Below are positions 47,621 through 56,462 of a DNA stretch of 64,000 bases, in pieces; within the stretch, counting starts at the first letter, position 1, and each line of letters opens with the position of its first letter. The stretch spans positions 45,251-109,250 of the forward strand of contig WGMM01000021.1 of the NCBI GenBank assembly GCA_016125085.1, read 5' to 3'. The notes below the pieces were generated by a model. The model made no database searches, was not told the DNA's origin, and saw nothing but the letters and a program-made list of their open reading frames with translations. Source of the DNA: a bacterium (GTDB lineage Bacteria > Planctomycetota > Planctomycetia > Isosphaerales > Isosphaeraceae). Position numbers and translations under genes: made by a program.

Positions 47621-48709
47621 TCACTGCGGCGCTTTCGCCGGTTCGGTTTGAGATGGCGTCTCTTTCGTTTCGCTGGGTGCCGGTGCCTTGCGAGTCATGA
47701 CGACCTCATCGCGGTTCGGCGAAATGACGCCGTCGATCGATTTGTCGAACGTCGTCCAGTAGATCTTGTCGCCGGTTTCGTCCAGTTCGAACAGTTGACT
47801 CGCCATCACCGTCTTGCCGTCCGGCATCACAGCTTCGTTCTTGAGCAGCCAGCGATCGGCATCGCCCACTCGGGCCCATGTGCTTACGCCATGTCCGCCG
47901 GCGGAATCGAATGTCCAGGATTTGATCTGCTTCATTCGCGGGTCATAGCCGATCCGGACCGTCGCGACGGTTTTCGGCTCGCCATCCTGCTCGGCCGTGA
48001 ATTTCACTTCGATCGCGTTGCCGTCGTCGATGTACGAAGCATGCCCCGTAATCACGCCCGACGCACCTTCGAACAGCCAGTCGCCGATGACCCATTCGAG
48101 GGTCGCAAGATATTCCGAGTGCATGCCGGCGTCAGTCACCGGAGGCTGGGAATAATCACGCAACTGGCTGAGCTTCCACTGGCCGTCCTTGCGGGCATAC
48201 ACGGCCTGGTAGGTCGTCTGGACCGGATCGCCGGCCGTCGGCGTGAAAACGCTCGTGCCGTCCTCGACTGCGACATCGGGCGTCACCAGATGTATCGATT
48301 CCACGACGGTCCGGAGCGTCGCTCCCGGCGCTTTCTCGAATCCTTCGGCATAAAGGCTGCGGGCTTCTTCGAGGCCGACGTAAACACCGCCGTTTTCGTC
48401 TACGATCCGGATATCGGGCGAGAAAAGCTGCACCAGGGCTTCGATGTCGCCCTTGCCGAAAGCTTCGTCGAATTTGCGTGATGCCTCCACGATCTGAAGC
48501 TGTTCCGGGCTCCACTGCGGAGCCGCAGCCTCAGGTGCCGCCGAAGCCGGTTGTGCCTGAGCCGCCGGCGGTTGAACCGGAGGCGCGGTATCCTGTGCCG
48601 AAAGAGAGACAGGACCGATCCATGTCAACAGGGCGCCGAAAGTCAATCCGGCGATCGTTCGGGCAGTCTCAGGAACAGGCATTTGGGCAGAACTCGCTTC
48701 GGGATGCAT
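47621..48709 (-). CDS. Secreted SnoaL/NTF2-like protein (module copy 2)
   Basis: 362 residues from ATG 48709; ATG 48682 is nearly as good. The signal peptide is TIAGLTFGALLTWIGPVSLSA. A Gln/Pro/Ala linker (~40-62) leads into an NTF2-like SnoaL/DUF4440 domain (~65-190: EQLQIVEASRKFDEAFGKGDIEALVQLFSPDIRIV, GLEEARSLYAEGFEKAPG, YARKDGQWKLSQLRDY). A lipocalin-like beta domain follows (~205-340: LATLEWVIGDWLFEGASGVI, RIGYDPRMKQIKSWTFDSAGGHG, RWLLKNEAVMPDGKTVM). It is paralogous to the 43077 protein, with the same blocks in the same order. It is the first gene of the minus-strand secreted run; 49142 diverges from it. Confidence 0.8.
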   Translation of the reverse strand: MHPEASSAQMPVPETARTIAGLTFGALLTWIGPVSLSAQDTAPPVQPPAAQAQPASAAPEAAAPQWSPEQLQIVEASRKFDEAFGKGDIEALVQLFSPDIRIVDENGGVYVGLEEARSLYAEGFEKAPGATLRTVVESIHLVTPDVAVEDGTSVFTPTAGDPVQTTYQAVYARKDGQWKLSQLRDYSQPPVTDAGMHSEYLATLEWVIGDWLFEGASGVITGHASYIDDGNAIEVKFTAEQDGEPKTVATVRIGYDPRMKQIKSWTFDSAGGHGVSTWARVGDADRWLLKNEAVMPDGKTVMASQLFELDETGDKIYWTTFDKSIDGVISPNRDEVVMTRKAPAPSETKETPSQTEPAKAPQ

Positions 48710-49141
48710 CGAAGGACGTTAAAGTCAAGGCATCCATGTCTCCGCACGCGGTCCGTCGCATCCTAATTTTCACGATCCCCAGTCTCAGGATCAAGTGGCT
48801 CGACGGAATTTCGGAGGAATCTGTACTCAAACTGACGATTCGCACACCTGCCGGAACGCCCACGCCGTGAAATCACCGGTCTTTTCCACCCGGATCCGGA
48901 CATCTCACGTACACGATTTTGACTGATCGAAATCTTATCGAAGTCCATCCGGCGAATGATCGGCGGCACTTCGAAATTCCAATTTCGGCAGGCCGGGAAT
49001 CAGCGTGTTGGACCAGCCTCGAACGTTCTGTTACGCTCATCCGGTCATCTCCCTTGAAGAAGCCCATGACCGACGGCGAACGACGATCACGCCCCGCTGC
49101 CCGAACGACCGCGGTAGCCGTTCCGGAAAGACGACACCGAA
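48710..49141. other. Divergent intergenic region
   Basis: About 430 bases between the SnoaL gene (minus) and the amidohydrolase fusion (plus). It should hold promoters for both. Frames here give only short basic translations. No repeat or RNA gene seen. Confidence 0.4.
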
Positions 49142-52100
49142 ATGACCGAACCGAAACATGTTGCGACTTTCGTCCTGAACCTCTCCAGGTTCGCACTGGT
49201 GAGCCTCATTCTCGGAATCGCCCCCACGGAAGCCCAGTCGGTGCTGATCCGCGGCGGCACGGTCCATGACGGATCGACAGCCCCGGGTATGCCGCTCGAC
49301 CTCATCACGAAAGACGGACGGATCGTCCAAATCGGCAAGAACCTCGAACCGCCGGGGCGCGACACGGTCATCGTCGAAGCGGCTGGCCTCGTCGTCGCCC
49401 CAGGCTTCATTGACTTGCACAATCATTCGGACACCTCGATCGTCGCCCCCGCCACGCGCGACAATCGCAACTTTCTCCATCAGGGCGTCACCACAATCGT
49501 CACCGGCAACTGCGGCGGTGGCGCGACGGACGTCGCAACGCTCTACGCAGCCATCGATTCCGAAGGCGCAGGCACGAACGTCGTCCATCTGATTCCCCAT
49601 GGCTCGATCCGGTCCATCGTCATGAACAATGACGAACGCACGCCCACGGCTGAAGAACTGGCCCGAATGAACGCCCTGATTGACCGCGAAATGCAAGCCG
49701 GCGCATGGGGCATGTCCACCGGCCTGATTTACGTGCCCGGCAAATTCGCCGAAACCGATGAACTCATCGCCCTTTCGAAAACCGTCGCAAATCACGGCGG
49801 AATCTATGCTTCGCACATCCGCAACGAAGGTTCGGCGGTCGTCCAATCGGTCGAGGAAGCGATCCGCATCGGCCGCGAAGCCCGCCTGCCGGTGCACGTT
49901 TCCCACCTGAAGGCCAGCGGCAAGGCCAACTGGGGCCTCATCGCCGCGGCCTGCGAGGCGATCGAAAAAGCCAGGGCCGAAGGGCTCGCCGTCACGGCCG
50001 ACCAATACCCTTATGTCGCCTCCAGCACACGACTTTCGGCCATGGTCGCACCCGACTGGGCACGGGTGATCACCGCGACGGAACTTGCCGAAAAACTCAA
50101 GGACACGGCATCGAAAGAGAAGCTGGCCAAAGACATCCGGGGCAATCTTTCCGGCCGCGATGGCGGCCATTCGATCGTCGTCTCCCGCTTCACGCCCAAG
50201 CCTGCCTGGGTCGGCAAGCCGCTCGACGAGATCGCCCAGGCCGAAAACAAACCGGCCGAAGAGATCGTCATCGAAATCCTCCTGGCCGGCGACGCCGGGG
50301 CGATCTCCTTCGGCATGAGCGAAGACGACGTCCGCTACGGTATGAAAAAGCCTTACGTGGCCACGGCTTCCGATGGCGGCGCGCACAAGCCCGGCGGTGC
50401 CGACAAGCCCCACCCTCGCGTTTACGGCACATTCCCGCGCAAAATTCGCTATGCCCTCGATGACAAAACCATCACGCTCGAACAGGCCATCCACGCCGCC
50501 ACCGGCCTGCCCGCGGCGATCCTTGGCATGACCGACCGAGGCCGCATCGCTCCCGGGCTCGTCGCCGATCTCGTCGTCTTCGACCCCAAAACGTTTCGCG
50601 ACAAATCCACTTTCGCTGATTCCACACAATACGCCGATGGGGTAAAGCACCTGCTCGTCAACGGCGAGTTCGCCATCCGCGACGGCCAGTTCACCGGCAC
50701 TCTCGCGGGCAAGGGCCTGAAACATCCGCAAAGCAAGCCCGCGACTGCCCTGATCCGGGCCAGCAAAATCTGGACCGGCGACCCGGCGAACCCGACCGTC
50801 GAAGCGATTGCAATTCGCGACGGCCGCATTCTGGCAGCAAGCAAAGCGGCGGATCTGGAAAAATTCACTTCGGCCGAAACGAAGCGGATCACCTATCCGG
50901 CCGGCAGCATGATCGTGCCCGGGCTCATCGATTCGCACGCCCACCTGTCGATGCTCGGCTCGAATCTGGACGAACTCGACCTGCGTGATTGCAAATCACA
51001 AGAGGAAGTCGCCGCCAGGGTGAAAAAACGGGCCGAGGAAAGGCCCGGCGATGGCTGGATCCTGGGCCGGAACTGGGATCAATCGCTCTGGCCCGGGCAG
51101 GTTTTCCCCACGCGTGAATCGCTCGACAAGGCCCTGCCCGATCGCCCCGTCTGGCTGGTGCGTGTGGACGGCCACGCCGGCTGGGCCAACGGCGAAGCCC
51201 TGAAAAGGGCCAAAATTACATCCGCTTCGAAATCGCAGGTACCCTCCGACGGTCAGATGATGACCGACGCCTCGGGTGAACCGACGGGCCTGTTCGTTGA
51301 CGGTGCCATGGGCATGGTCTGGCGCGCGGTGCCGCCAACCGACGATGCCACTCTCGAACGCCGAATGCTGTTCGGCCAGGCCGAGTGCCTTTCCGTCGGC
51401 CTGACCGGCATTCACGACGCTGGACTGGATGCCCAGGAGAGGCGCGTGCTCGAAAAGCTCGACCGTGCCGGGCAATTGAAACTTCGCATTTACGGCATGG
51501 CTTCGGCCCCGGCCGATCCGGCGGCCTTTTTCCACAAGAATCGCCCCGGAGTTCCGGTCGCGGGCTCAGGGCGATACGAAGTCCGGGCCATGAAGTTCTT
51601 CATCGACGGTGCCATGGGTTCGCGTGGGGCCCTGCTCTTCGACGATTATGCCGACGACCCAGGGCATAAGGGATTGCAACTCATAGACCTGAAGACTTTC
51701 GAAAAGGCCCTGGCGGCCGCCCTGCCCACAGGCTGGCAGGTGTGCACACACGCCATCGGCGACAAAGGCAACGCCCTGGTGCTGGACGCTTTCGAAAAGG
51801 CTTTCGAAACCGTGGACAAATCGACCTGGGCCGTGACCGACCCGCGCTGGCGTATCGAGCACGCCCAGGTCGTCCGCCGGCAGGATGTCAAGCGTTTCGC
51901 AGCCTCGGGCATCATCGCCAGCATGCAGCCTTCACATGCCTCCAGCGACCAGCGCTGGGCCGACGCCCGCCTGGGCGACGCCCGGGCCCGGGGTGCCTAT
52001 GCCTGGGGCTGGTTTTTCGAAGACGGCGTGCGCCTGGCCTTCGGCAGCGATTTCCCGGTCGAAATCGCCGACCCGCTCTGGGGCCTGTTCGGAGCTGTCA

Positions 52101-52360
52101 CACGCCAGGCCGCCGACGGTTCGCCCCCCGGCGGCTGGCGGCCCGAACACAAAATGACGATGGACAAGGCCCTGACAGGCTTCACGGCCGGCTCCGCCTA
52201 TGCCCAATTCGCCGAATCCCGGCTCGGCAAAATCGCCCCCGGCTACGCGGCCGACCTGACCGTCTTCGACCACGACCTCTTCGAAACCCGCGACACCGAC
52301 ATCCTGAAAGCCAAAACCCTCGCGACATGGGTCGAAGGCGAGATTGCATTTCAGAGATGA
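49142..52360 (+). CDS. Fusion of a D-aminoacylase-type and a YtcJ-type amidohydrolase
   Basis: 1072 residues. A membrane/signal segment (LNLSRFALVSLILGIAPTEAQ) suggests export. Residues ~33-525 are a full D-aminoacylase-like enzyme (N-acyl-D-amino-acid deacylase): metal motif H93-N-H95-S-D, Cys124 in TGNCGGG, His225 in YASHIRNEG, His255 in HVSHLK and Asp411 in TASDGGAHKP, the residue set of the characterised enzymes. Residues ~535-1072 are a second complete amidohydrolase of the YtcJ/amidohydrolase-3 type: PGLIDSHAHLSMLG (His599/His601), the KFFIDGAMGSRGA block, CTHAIGDKGN, RIEHAQVV and the metal Asp in FGSDFPVE. Both halves have their own N- and C-terminal beta-sandwich. Joining two unlike amidohydrolases is unusual; the substrate is unknown. 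Start ATG 49142; no signal for coupling to neighbours. Confidence 0.88.
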   Translation: MTEPKHVATFVLNLSRFALVSLILGIAPTEAQSVLIRGGTVHDGSTAPGMPLDLITKDGRIVQIGKNLEPPGRDTVIVEAAGLVVAPGFIDLHNHSDTSIVAPATRDNRNFLHQGVTTIVTGNCGGGATDVATLYAAIDSEGAGTNVVHLIPHGSIRSIVMNNDERTPTAEELARMNALIDREMQAGAWGMSTGLIYVPGKFAETDELIALSKTVANHGGIYASHIRNEGSAVVQSVEEAIRIGREARLPVHVSHLKASGKANWGLIAAACEAIEKARAEGLAVTADQYPYVASSTRLSAMVAPDWARVITATELAEKLKDTASKEKLAKDIRGNLSGRDGGHSIVVSRFTPKPAWVGKPLDEIAQAENKPAEEIVIEILLAGDAGAISFGMSEDDVRYGMKKPYVATASDGGAHKPGGADKPHPRVYGTFPRKIRYALDDKTITLEQAIHAATGLPAAILGMTDRGRIAPGLVADLVVFDPKTFRDKSTFADSTQYADGVKHLLVNGEFAIRDGQFTGTLAGKGLKHPQSKPATALIRASKIWTGDPANPTVEAIAIRDGRILAASKAADLEKFTSAETKRITYPAGSMIVPGLIDSHAHLSMLGSNLDELDLRDCKSQEEVAARVKKRAEERPGDGWILGRNWDQSLWPGQVFPTRESLDKALPDRPVWLVRVDGHAGWANGEALKRAKITSASKSQVPSDGQMMTDASGEPTGLFVDGAMGMVWRAVPPTDDATLERRMLFGQAECLSVGLTGIHDAGLDAQERRVLEKLDRAGQLKLRIYGMASAPADPAAFFHKNRPGVPVAGSGRYEVRAMKFFIDGAMGSRGALLFDDYADDPGHKGLQLIDLKTFEKALAAALPTGWQVCTHAIGDKGNALVLDAFEKAFETVDKSTWAVTDPRWRIEHAQVVRRQDVKRFAASGIIASMQPSHASSDQRWADARLGDARARGAYAWGWFFEDGVRLAFGSDFPVEIADPLWGLFGAVTRQAADGSPPGGWRPEHKMTMDKALTGFTAGSAYAQFAESRLGKIAPGYAADLTVFDHDLFETRDTDILKAKTLATWVEGEIAFQR

Positions 52361-52372
52361 TATGCAGCAAAA

Positions 52373-52429
52373 ACGAGCCGGAAGCGTCAGCGACGGAATT
52401 CCGAAGACGAGCCGGAAGCGTCAGCGACG
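52373..52429 (+). repeat. Two direct copies of a 23-base repeat (acgagccggaagcgtcagcg core)
   Basis: Copies at 52373-52395 and 52407-52429 are identical, 34 bases apart. I recall short interspersed repeats with a similar gccggaagcgtcagcg core in planctomycete genomes. They fall in the gap between the amidohydrolase and the esterase. Confidence 0.75.
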
Positions 52430-52478
52430 AAGTTTCGAATCACGATCTCCGATTCGTTCGACCGTATTTCAAGACCGG

Positions 52479-52498
52479 ACAACACAACACAACACAAC
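52479..52498 (+). repeat. Pentanucleotide microsatellite (acaac)4
   Basis: Four exact copies of acaac. It lies ~30 bases before the esterase start, in its leader, so length changes could alter expression. No proof of variation. Confidence 0.85.
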
Positions 52499-52527
52499 AA
52501 AGCACAGCACGTCCGAAAGAGGCATGA

Positions 52528-53661
<1,134 letters not shown>

Positions 53662-53742
53662 CATCAACCGGATTCGATCTCAGGCATTCCCGACTTCCTC
53701 ACCTCTTACGATTTTCTTGCCAGCGTGCGGAGACGATCGATA

Positions 53743-54219
53743 ATGCCGGTTGAATCGCTGATCGATCAATTACGCCGATCGAAATCATGCAAAGTGCTTC
53801 CAACTCAAGGCATTCCTGACGTCGACATGCCAATCCCGGCTGATGTCGAAGGGTTTTACCGTCTTTGCGGAGGTGCAATTCTCTACGAAGGTGCGGACTA
53901 TTCGATCGAGATCGTTCCACCTTGCGACTTTCTTCGCGCGAACCCGATCATCGTCGGCGAGGATTGCAGCAATGACAGGAGTTATGACTGGTTCACGATC
54001 GCGAGGACAGAAAGCGATTACCTTACGATCGATCTGAATCCGGCCCGCTTCGGACGATGTTACGACAGTTTTCGCGATTGTCATGGCATAGCCGGAAACT
54101 GTCAGGTCGTTGCAACTGGTTTCGAAAGTCTTCTGAAACAGCTTATCGATTCACACGGTGAATATTGGTACTGGCTGAAACCGGGTTTCCGAAATCTCGG
54201 AGACGCCTACGAGTCATGA
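53743..54219 (+). CDS. SUKH (SMI1/KNR4)-family protein, first of two
   Basis: 158 residues from ATG 53743, cytosolic. The SUKH fold is suggested by the start MPVESLIDQLRRSKSCKVLP, the block IPADVEGFYRLCGGAILYEG (the family's L-P-x-[DE]-[LVY]-x-x-F-[YL]-x-x-x-[GN]-[GA] core), followed by SIEIVPPCDFLRANPII. A DWFTIAR segment and a C-terminal block (FESLLKQLIDSHGEYWYWLKPGF) complete it. SUKH proteins are mostly immunity proteins against secreted polymorphic or contact-dependent toxins. No toxin gene adjoins. The second SUKH gene follows 148 bases later. It is AT-richer than most genes here, which is compatible with transfer. Confidence 0.7.
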   Translation: MPVESLIDQLRRSKSCKVLPTQGIPDVDMPIPADVEGFYRLCGGAILYEGADYSIEIVPPCDFLRANPIIVGEDCSNDRSYDWFTIARTESDYLTIDLNPARFGRCYDSFRDCHGIAGNCQVVATGFESLLKQLIDSHGEYWYWLKPGFRNLGDAYES

Positions 54220-54367
54220 CAAGATCGATCGCCAACGAGAACCGGGCCCATTTACATAACGTGGCAATTTCTGAATGTTCACGGCAAGTGATCGCATGCC
54301 CAGAAAATCCAATAATGATCGATCGGTCGTATCAGGGCCTATTCACTTCTTCCGCGCGAGCGATCCG

Positions 54368-54793
54368 ATGAATCGATTCGATGATGTGCTGGCGAAGTTC
54401 GCGAAAAATCGAAATTCCAAGGGATGCACCGAAAGCGAGATCGTATCTCTCACACCTGACGATCCTGAGATTCTGCCTGAGTCCTACCGTAAATTTCTGC
54501 AGGTGGCAGGAAATGGGATCGATGATTTTCTGACAGGAAGTGATTTCCGAGTTCCAGACCTTGAAGGCACTCGTGAGGCAGCGAACGAATTGCTCGAAAA
54601 TTCGGGACTTCCTCCGCTTCCGCGACATGCGTTCGTGTTCGTCATGCACCAGGGCTATCAGTTTTACTATTTCGACAATGAATCCGTGTATTACTTTCAG
54701 GAAGGCTGGGGGGCCGTGGAAAAACGCTTTGACTCTTTCGAACACTTCTTCTATTCGGTCGTCTCGAGGATCGAGGATATAAATCGCGGGTAG
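54368..54793 (+). CDS. SUKH (SMI1/KNR4)-family protein, second of two
   Basis: 141 residues from ATG 54368 (MNRFDDVLAKFAKN); an earlier in-frame start (54275) adds an implausible basic tail. The SUKH pattern is clear: helix 1, LPESYRKFLQVAGNGIDDFLTGSDF (core P-x-x-[YL]-x-x-F-[LV]-x-x-x-[GN]-x-G), the strand block HAFVFVMHQGYQFYYFDNESVYYFQEGW and a C-terminal helix FEHFFYSVVSRIED. The H-x-G-Y-x-F-x-F-F-type strand is highly typical of the family. Very different in sequence from the 53743 protein, so it is not a recent duplicate. Probably an immunity protein; the matching toxin is not in the window. Confidence 0.78.
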   Translation: MNRFDDVLAKFAKNRNSKGCTESEIVSLTPDDPEILPESYRKFLQVAGNGIDDFLTGSDFRVPDLEGTREAANELLENSGLPPLPRHAFVFVMHQGYQFYYFDNESVYYFQEGWGAVEKRFDSFEHFFYSVVSRIEDINRG

Positions 54794-55028
54794 GATTCGG
54801 AAATTCGCCGTCGATCTCTGACGATCCGAACCGGATATGCCGGTTGGCGCGGCCGGGGTTTCCGGCAATTCCGCTGGCCCCTTGCCTGGCACTGGCGGGT
54901 CGGGTAAAAGGGGTTCTCACGAGATTCATCCCGCTTCGGACATAGCCGGGGTGGCCCGATCCTGCCGGTCATCCCCTGCACCCGCCACGCTCGCCGAAGT
55001 TCACCGCCTCAAGCCGGACTTTTCATCC
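54794..55028. other. Intergenic region before the Gfo/Idh/MocA gene
   Basis: Contains GC-rich inverted stretches (ccggggtttccggcaattccgctggcc near 54850) but no coding frame I trust. The frame of the downstream gene is open from 54837, but the added residues are low-complexity. Confidence 0.35.
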
Positions 55029-56381
55029 ATGATCCACGATCGCGTCTCTCAGCCTTCGCGCATGACCCGGCGTCATTCGATGCGCCTTGCCGGCGGCATT
55101 TTCGCGGCCCCCGCGTTCATCCCCCGGCTCATTTCGGCGGCCCCTTCCGATAAGGTTCGCCACGCAAGCTTCGGCGCGGGTGGCATGGCCAATGCCGACC
55201 TTTCGGTCATCGCCGAGCATAAGGACGTCAAGCTGGTCGCCGTGGCCGATGTCGACCTTAAGAGGGCCGAGGCTCTGAAGCAGCGGTTCCCGGAGATCAA
55301 GATTTATAAAGACTATCGCGTCCTTCTGGCGGAGCTGGGCGAAAAAGAGCTGGACAGCGTGAACGTGAGCACGCCGGACCACATGCACGCTCCGATCGCG
55401 GCCGCCGCGATGGCCCACGGGCTGGCCGTGTATGGCCAGAAGCCGCTGACTCACGACATTTTCGAGTCGCGCCGACTGCGGGAGATCGCCGAGCAGAAGA
55501 AGCTCGTCACGCAGATGGGCATTCAGGTGCACTCGGCCGAAGCCTACAAGACCGCCGTCGCCTGGGTGCAGGACGGCGTGGTGGGCAAGATCAAGGAAGT
55601 GCACACGTGGTCGAGCAAGAAGTGGGGCGACCCGGCCCCGATTCCGCAGCGGACCGACGTGCCGCCCGAATCGCTCGACTGGGGCCTGTGGCTGGGCGTG
55701 TGCGAAGATCGCCCGTTCATCGGCGAAGGCTATTATCACCCCGGCAACTGGCGCAAGCGGCTCGACTTCGGCACCGGCACCTTCGGTGACATGGGCTGCC
55801 ACATTTACGACCCGGTCTTCAAGGCCCTGGACCTGACGGCCCCGCTTTCCGTGACGTCCAGCGGCAACGTGCCCAACGAGACCAACTGGGCCAACGACGC
55901 CCAGGTGCTGTATGTGTTCCCCGGCACGAAGTTCACAGACGGCAAAACCGTGAACGTGACGTGGTACGACGGAGACCGCCGGCCGCCGGAAGAGGTTCTG
56001 AAGGCGATCGCGCCGAACGCTCTGCCGGATCAGGGCTCGGTGTTCTTCGGCACGACGGGCATTATGATTTTGCCCCACGTGGGCCTGCCGATCATCGTTG
56101 GCGAAGACCCTGAGAAGACGAAAGCCCGCCCCCGCGCCGCCGGCGCGAACCACTGGCATCAGTTCGTGGAAGCCGTGAAGGGCAACGGCACGACGGCCAC
56201 CCATTTCGGCTATTCCGGGCCTCTGACCGAAGCGATTTTGCTGGGCGGAGTCGCTTGCCGGTTCCCGGGCAAGAAGCTGGACTGGTATGCTGAGGCGATG
56301 CGATTCCCCGAAGTGCCCCAGGCCGACCGGTATGTCCGCAAGACTTATCGCCGCGGCTGGGAAATTCCGGGTCTGGGCTGA
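55029..56381 (+). CDS. Tat-exported Gfo/Idh/MocA-family oxidoreductase
   Basis: 450 residues from ATG 55029; ATG 55062 is equally possible. The signal MTRRHSMRLAGGIFAAPAFI is Tat-like (R-R with a hydrophobic run). The Rossmann part starts HASFGAGGMANADLSVIAEH (NAD(P)-binding G-x-G-G) with VADVDLKRAEALKQRF, and the family's STPDHMHAPIAAAAMAHGLAVYGQKPL block contains the catalytic-region K-P. The GTGTFGDMGCHIYDPVFKALDL block carries the His/Asp of the active site. The C-terminal beta-sheet domain ends with EALLLGGVACRFPGKKLDW-type sequence. Members oxidise or reduce sugars, including 3-keto-glycoside formation. Its neighbour is a double DUF1080 protein, which supports a role in sugar 3-keto chemistry in the periplasm. 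Confidence 0.86.
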   Translation: MIHDRVSQPSRMTRRHSMRLAGGIFAAPAFIPRLISAAPSDKVRHASFGAGGMANADLSVIAEHKDVKLVAVADVDLKRAEALKQRFPEIKIYKDYRVLLAELGEKELDSVNVSTPDHMHAPIAAAAMAHGLAVYGQKPLTHDIFESRRLREIAEQKKLVTQMGIQVHSAEAYKTAVAWVQDGVVGKIKEVHTWSSKKWGDPAPIPQRTDVPPESLDWGLWLGVCEDRPFIGEGYYHPGNWRKRLDFGTGTFGDMGCHIYDPVFKALDLTAPLSVTSSGNVPNETNWANDAQVLYVFPGTKFTDGKTVNVTWYDGDRRPPEEVLKAIAPNALPDQGSVFFGTTGIMILPHVGLPIIVGEDPEKTKARPRAAGANHWHQFVEAVKGNGTTATHFGYSGPLTEAILLGGVACRFPGKKLDWYAEAMRFPEVPQADRYVRKTYRRGWEIPGLG

Positions 56382-56462
56382 TCGCCCTGGCCCTGTCGCC
56401 CCGCTGATTTCCGTGATCATCCCTGGTTCGAACGACATCATTCAGAAAGGTTCGAAGTTCCC

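Noticed and set aside
49037..50944. 635-residue minus-strand frame across the first amidohydrolase
   Set aside because: Antisense to complete catalytic motifs on the plus strand; no motif of its own.
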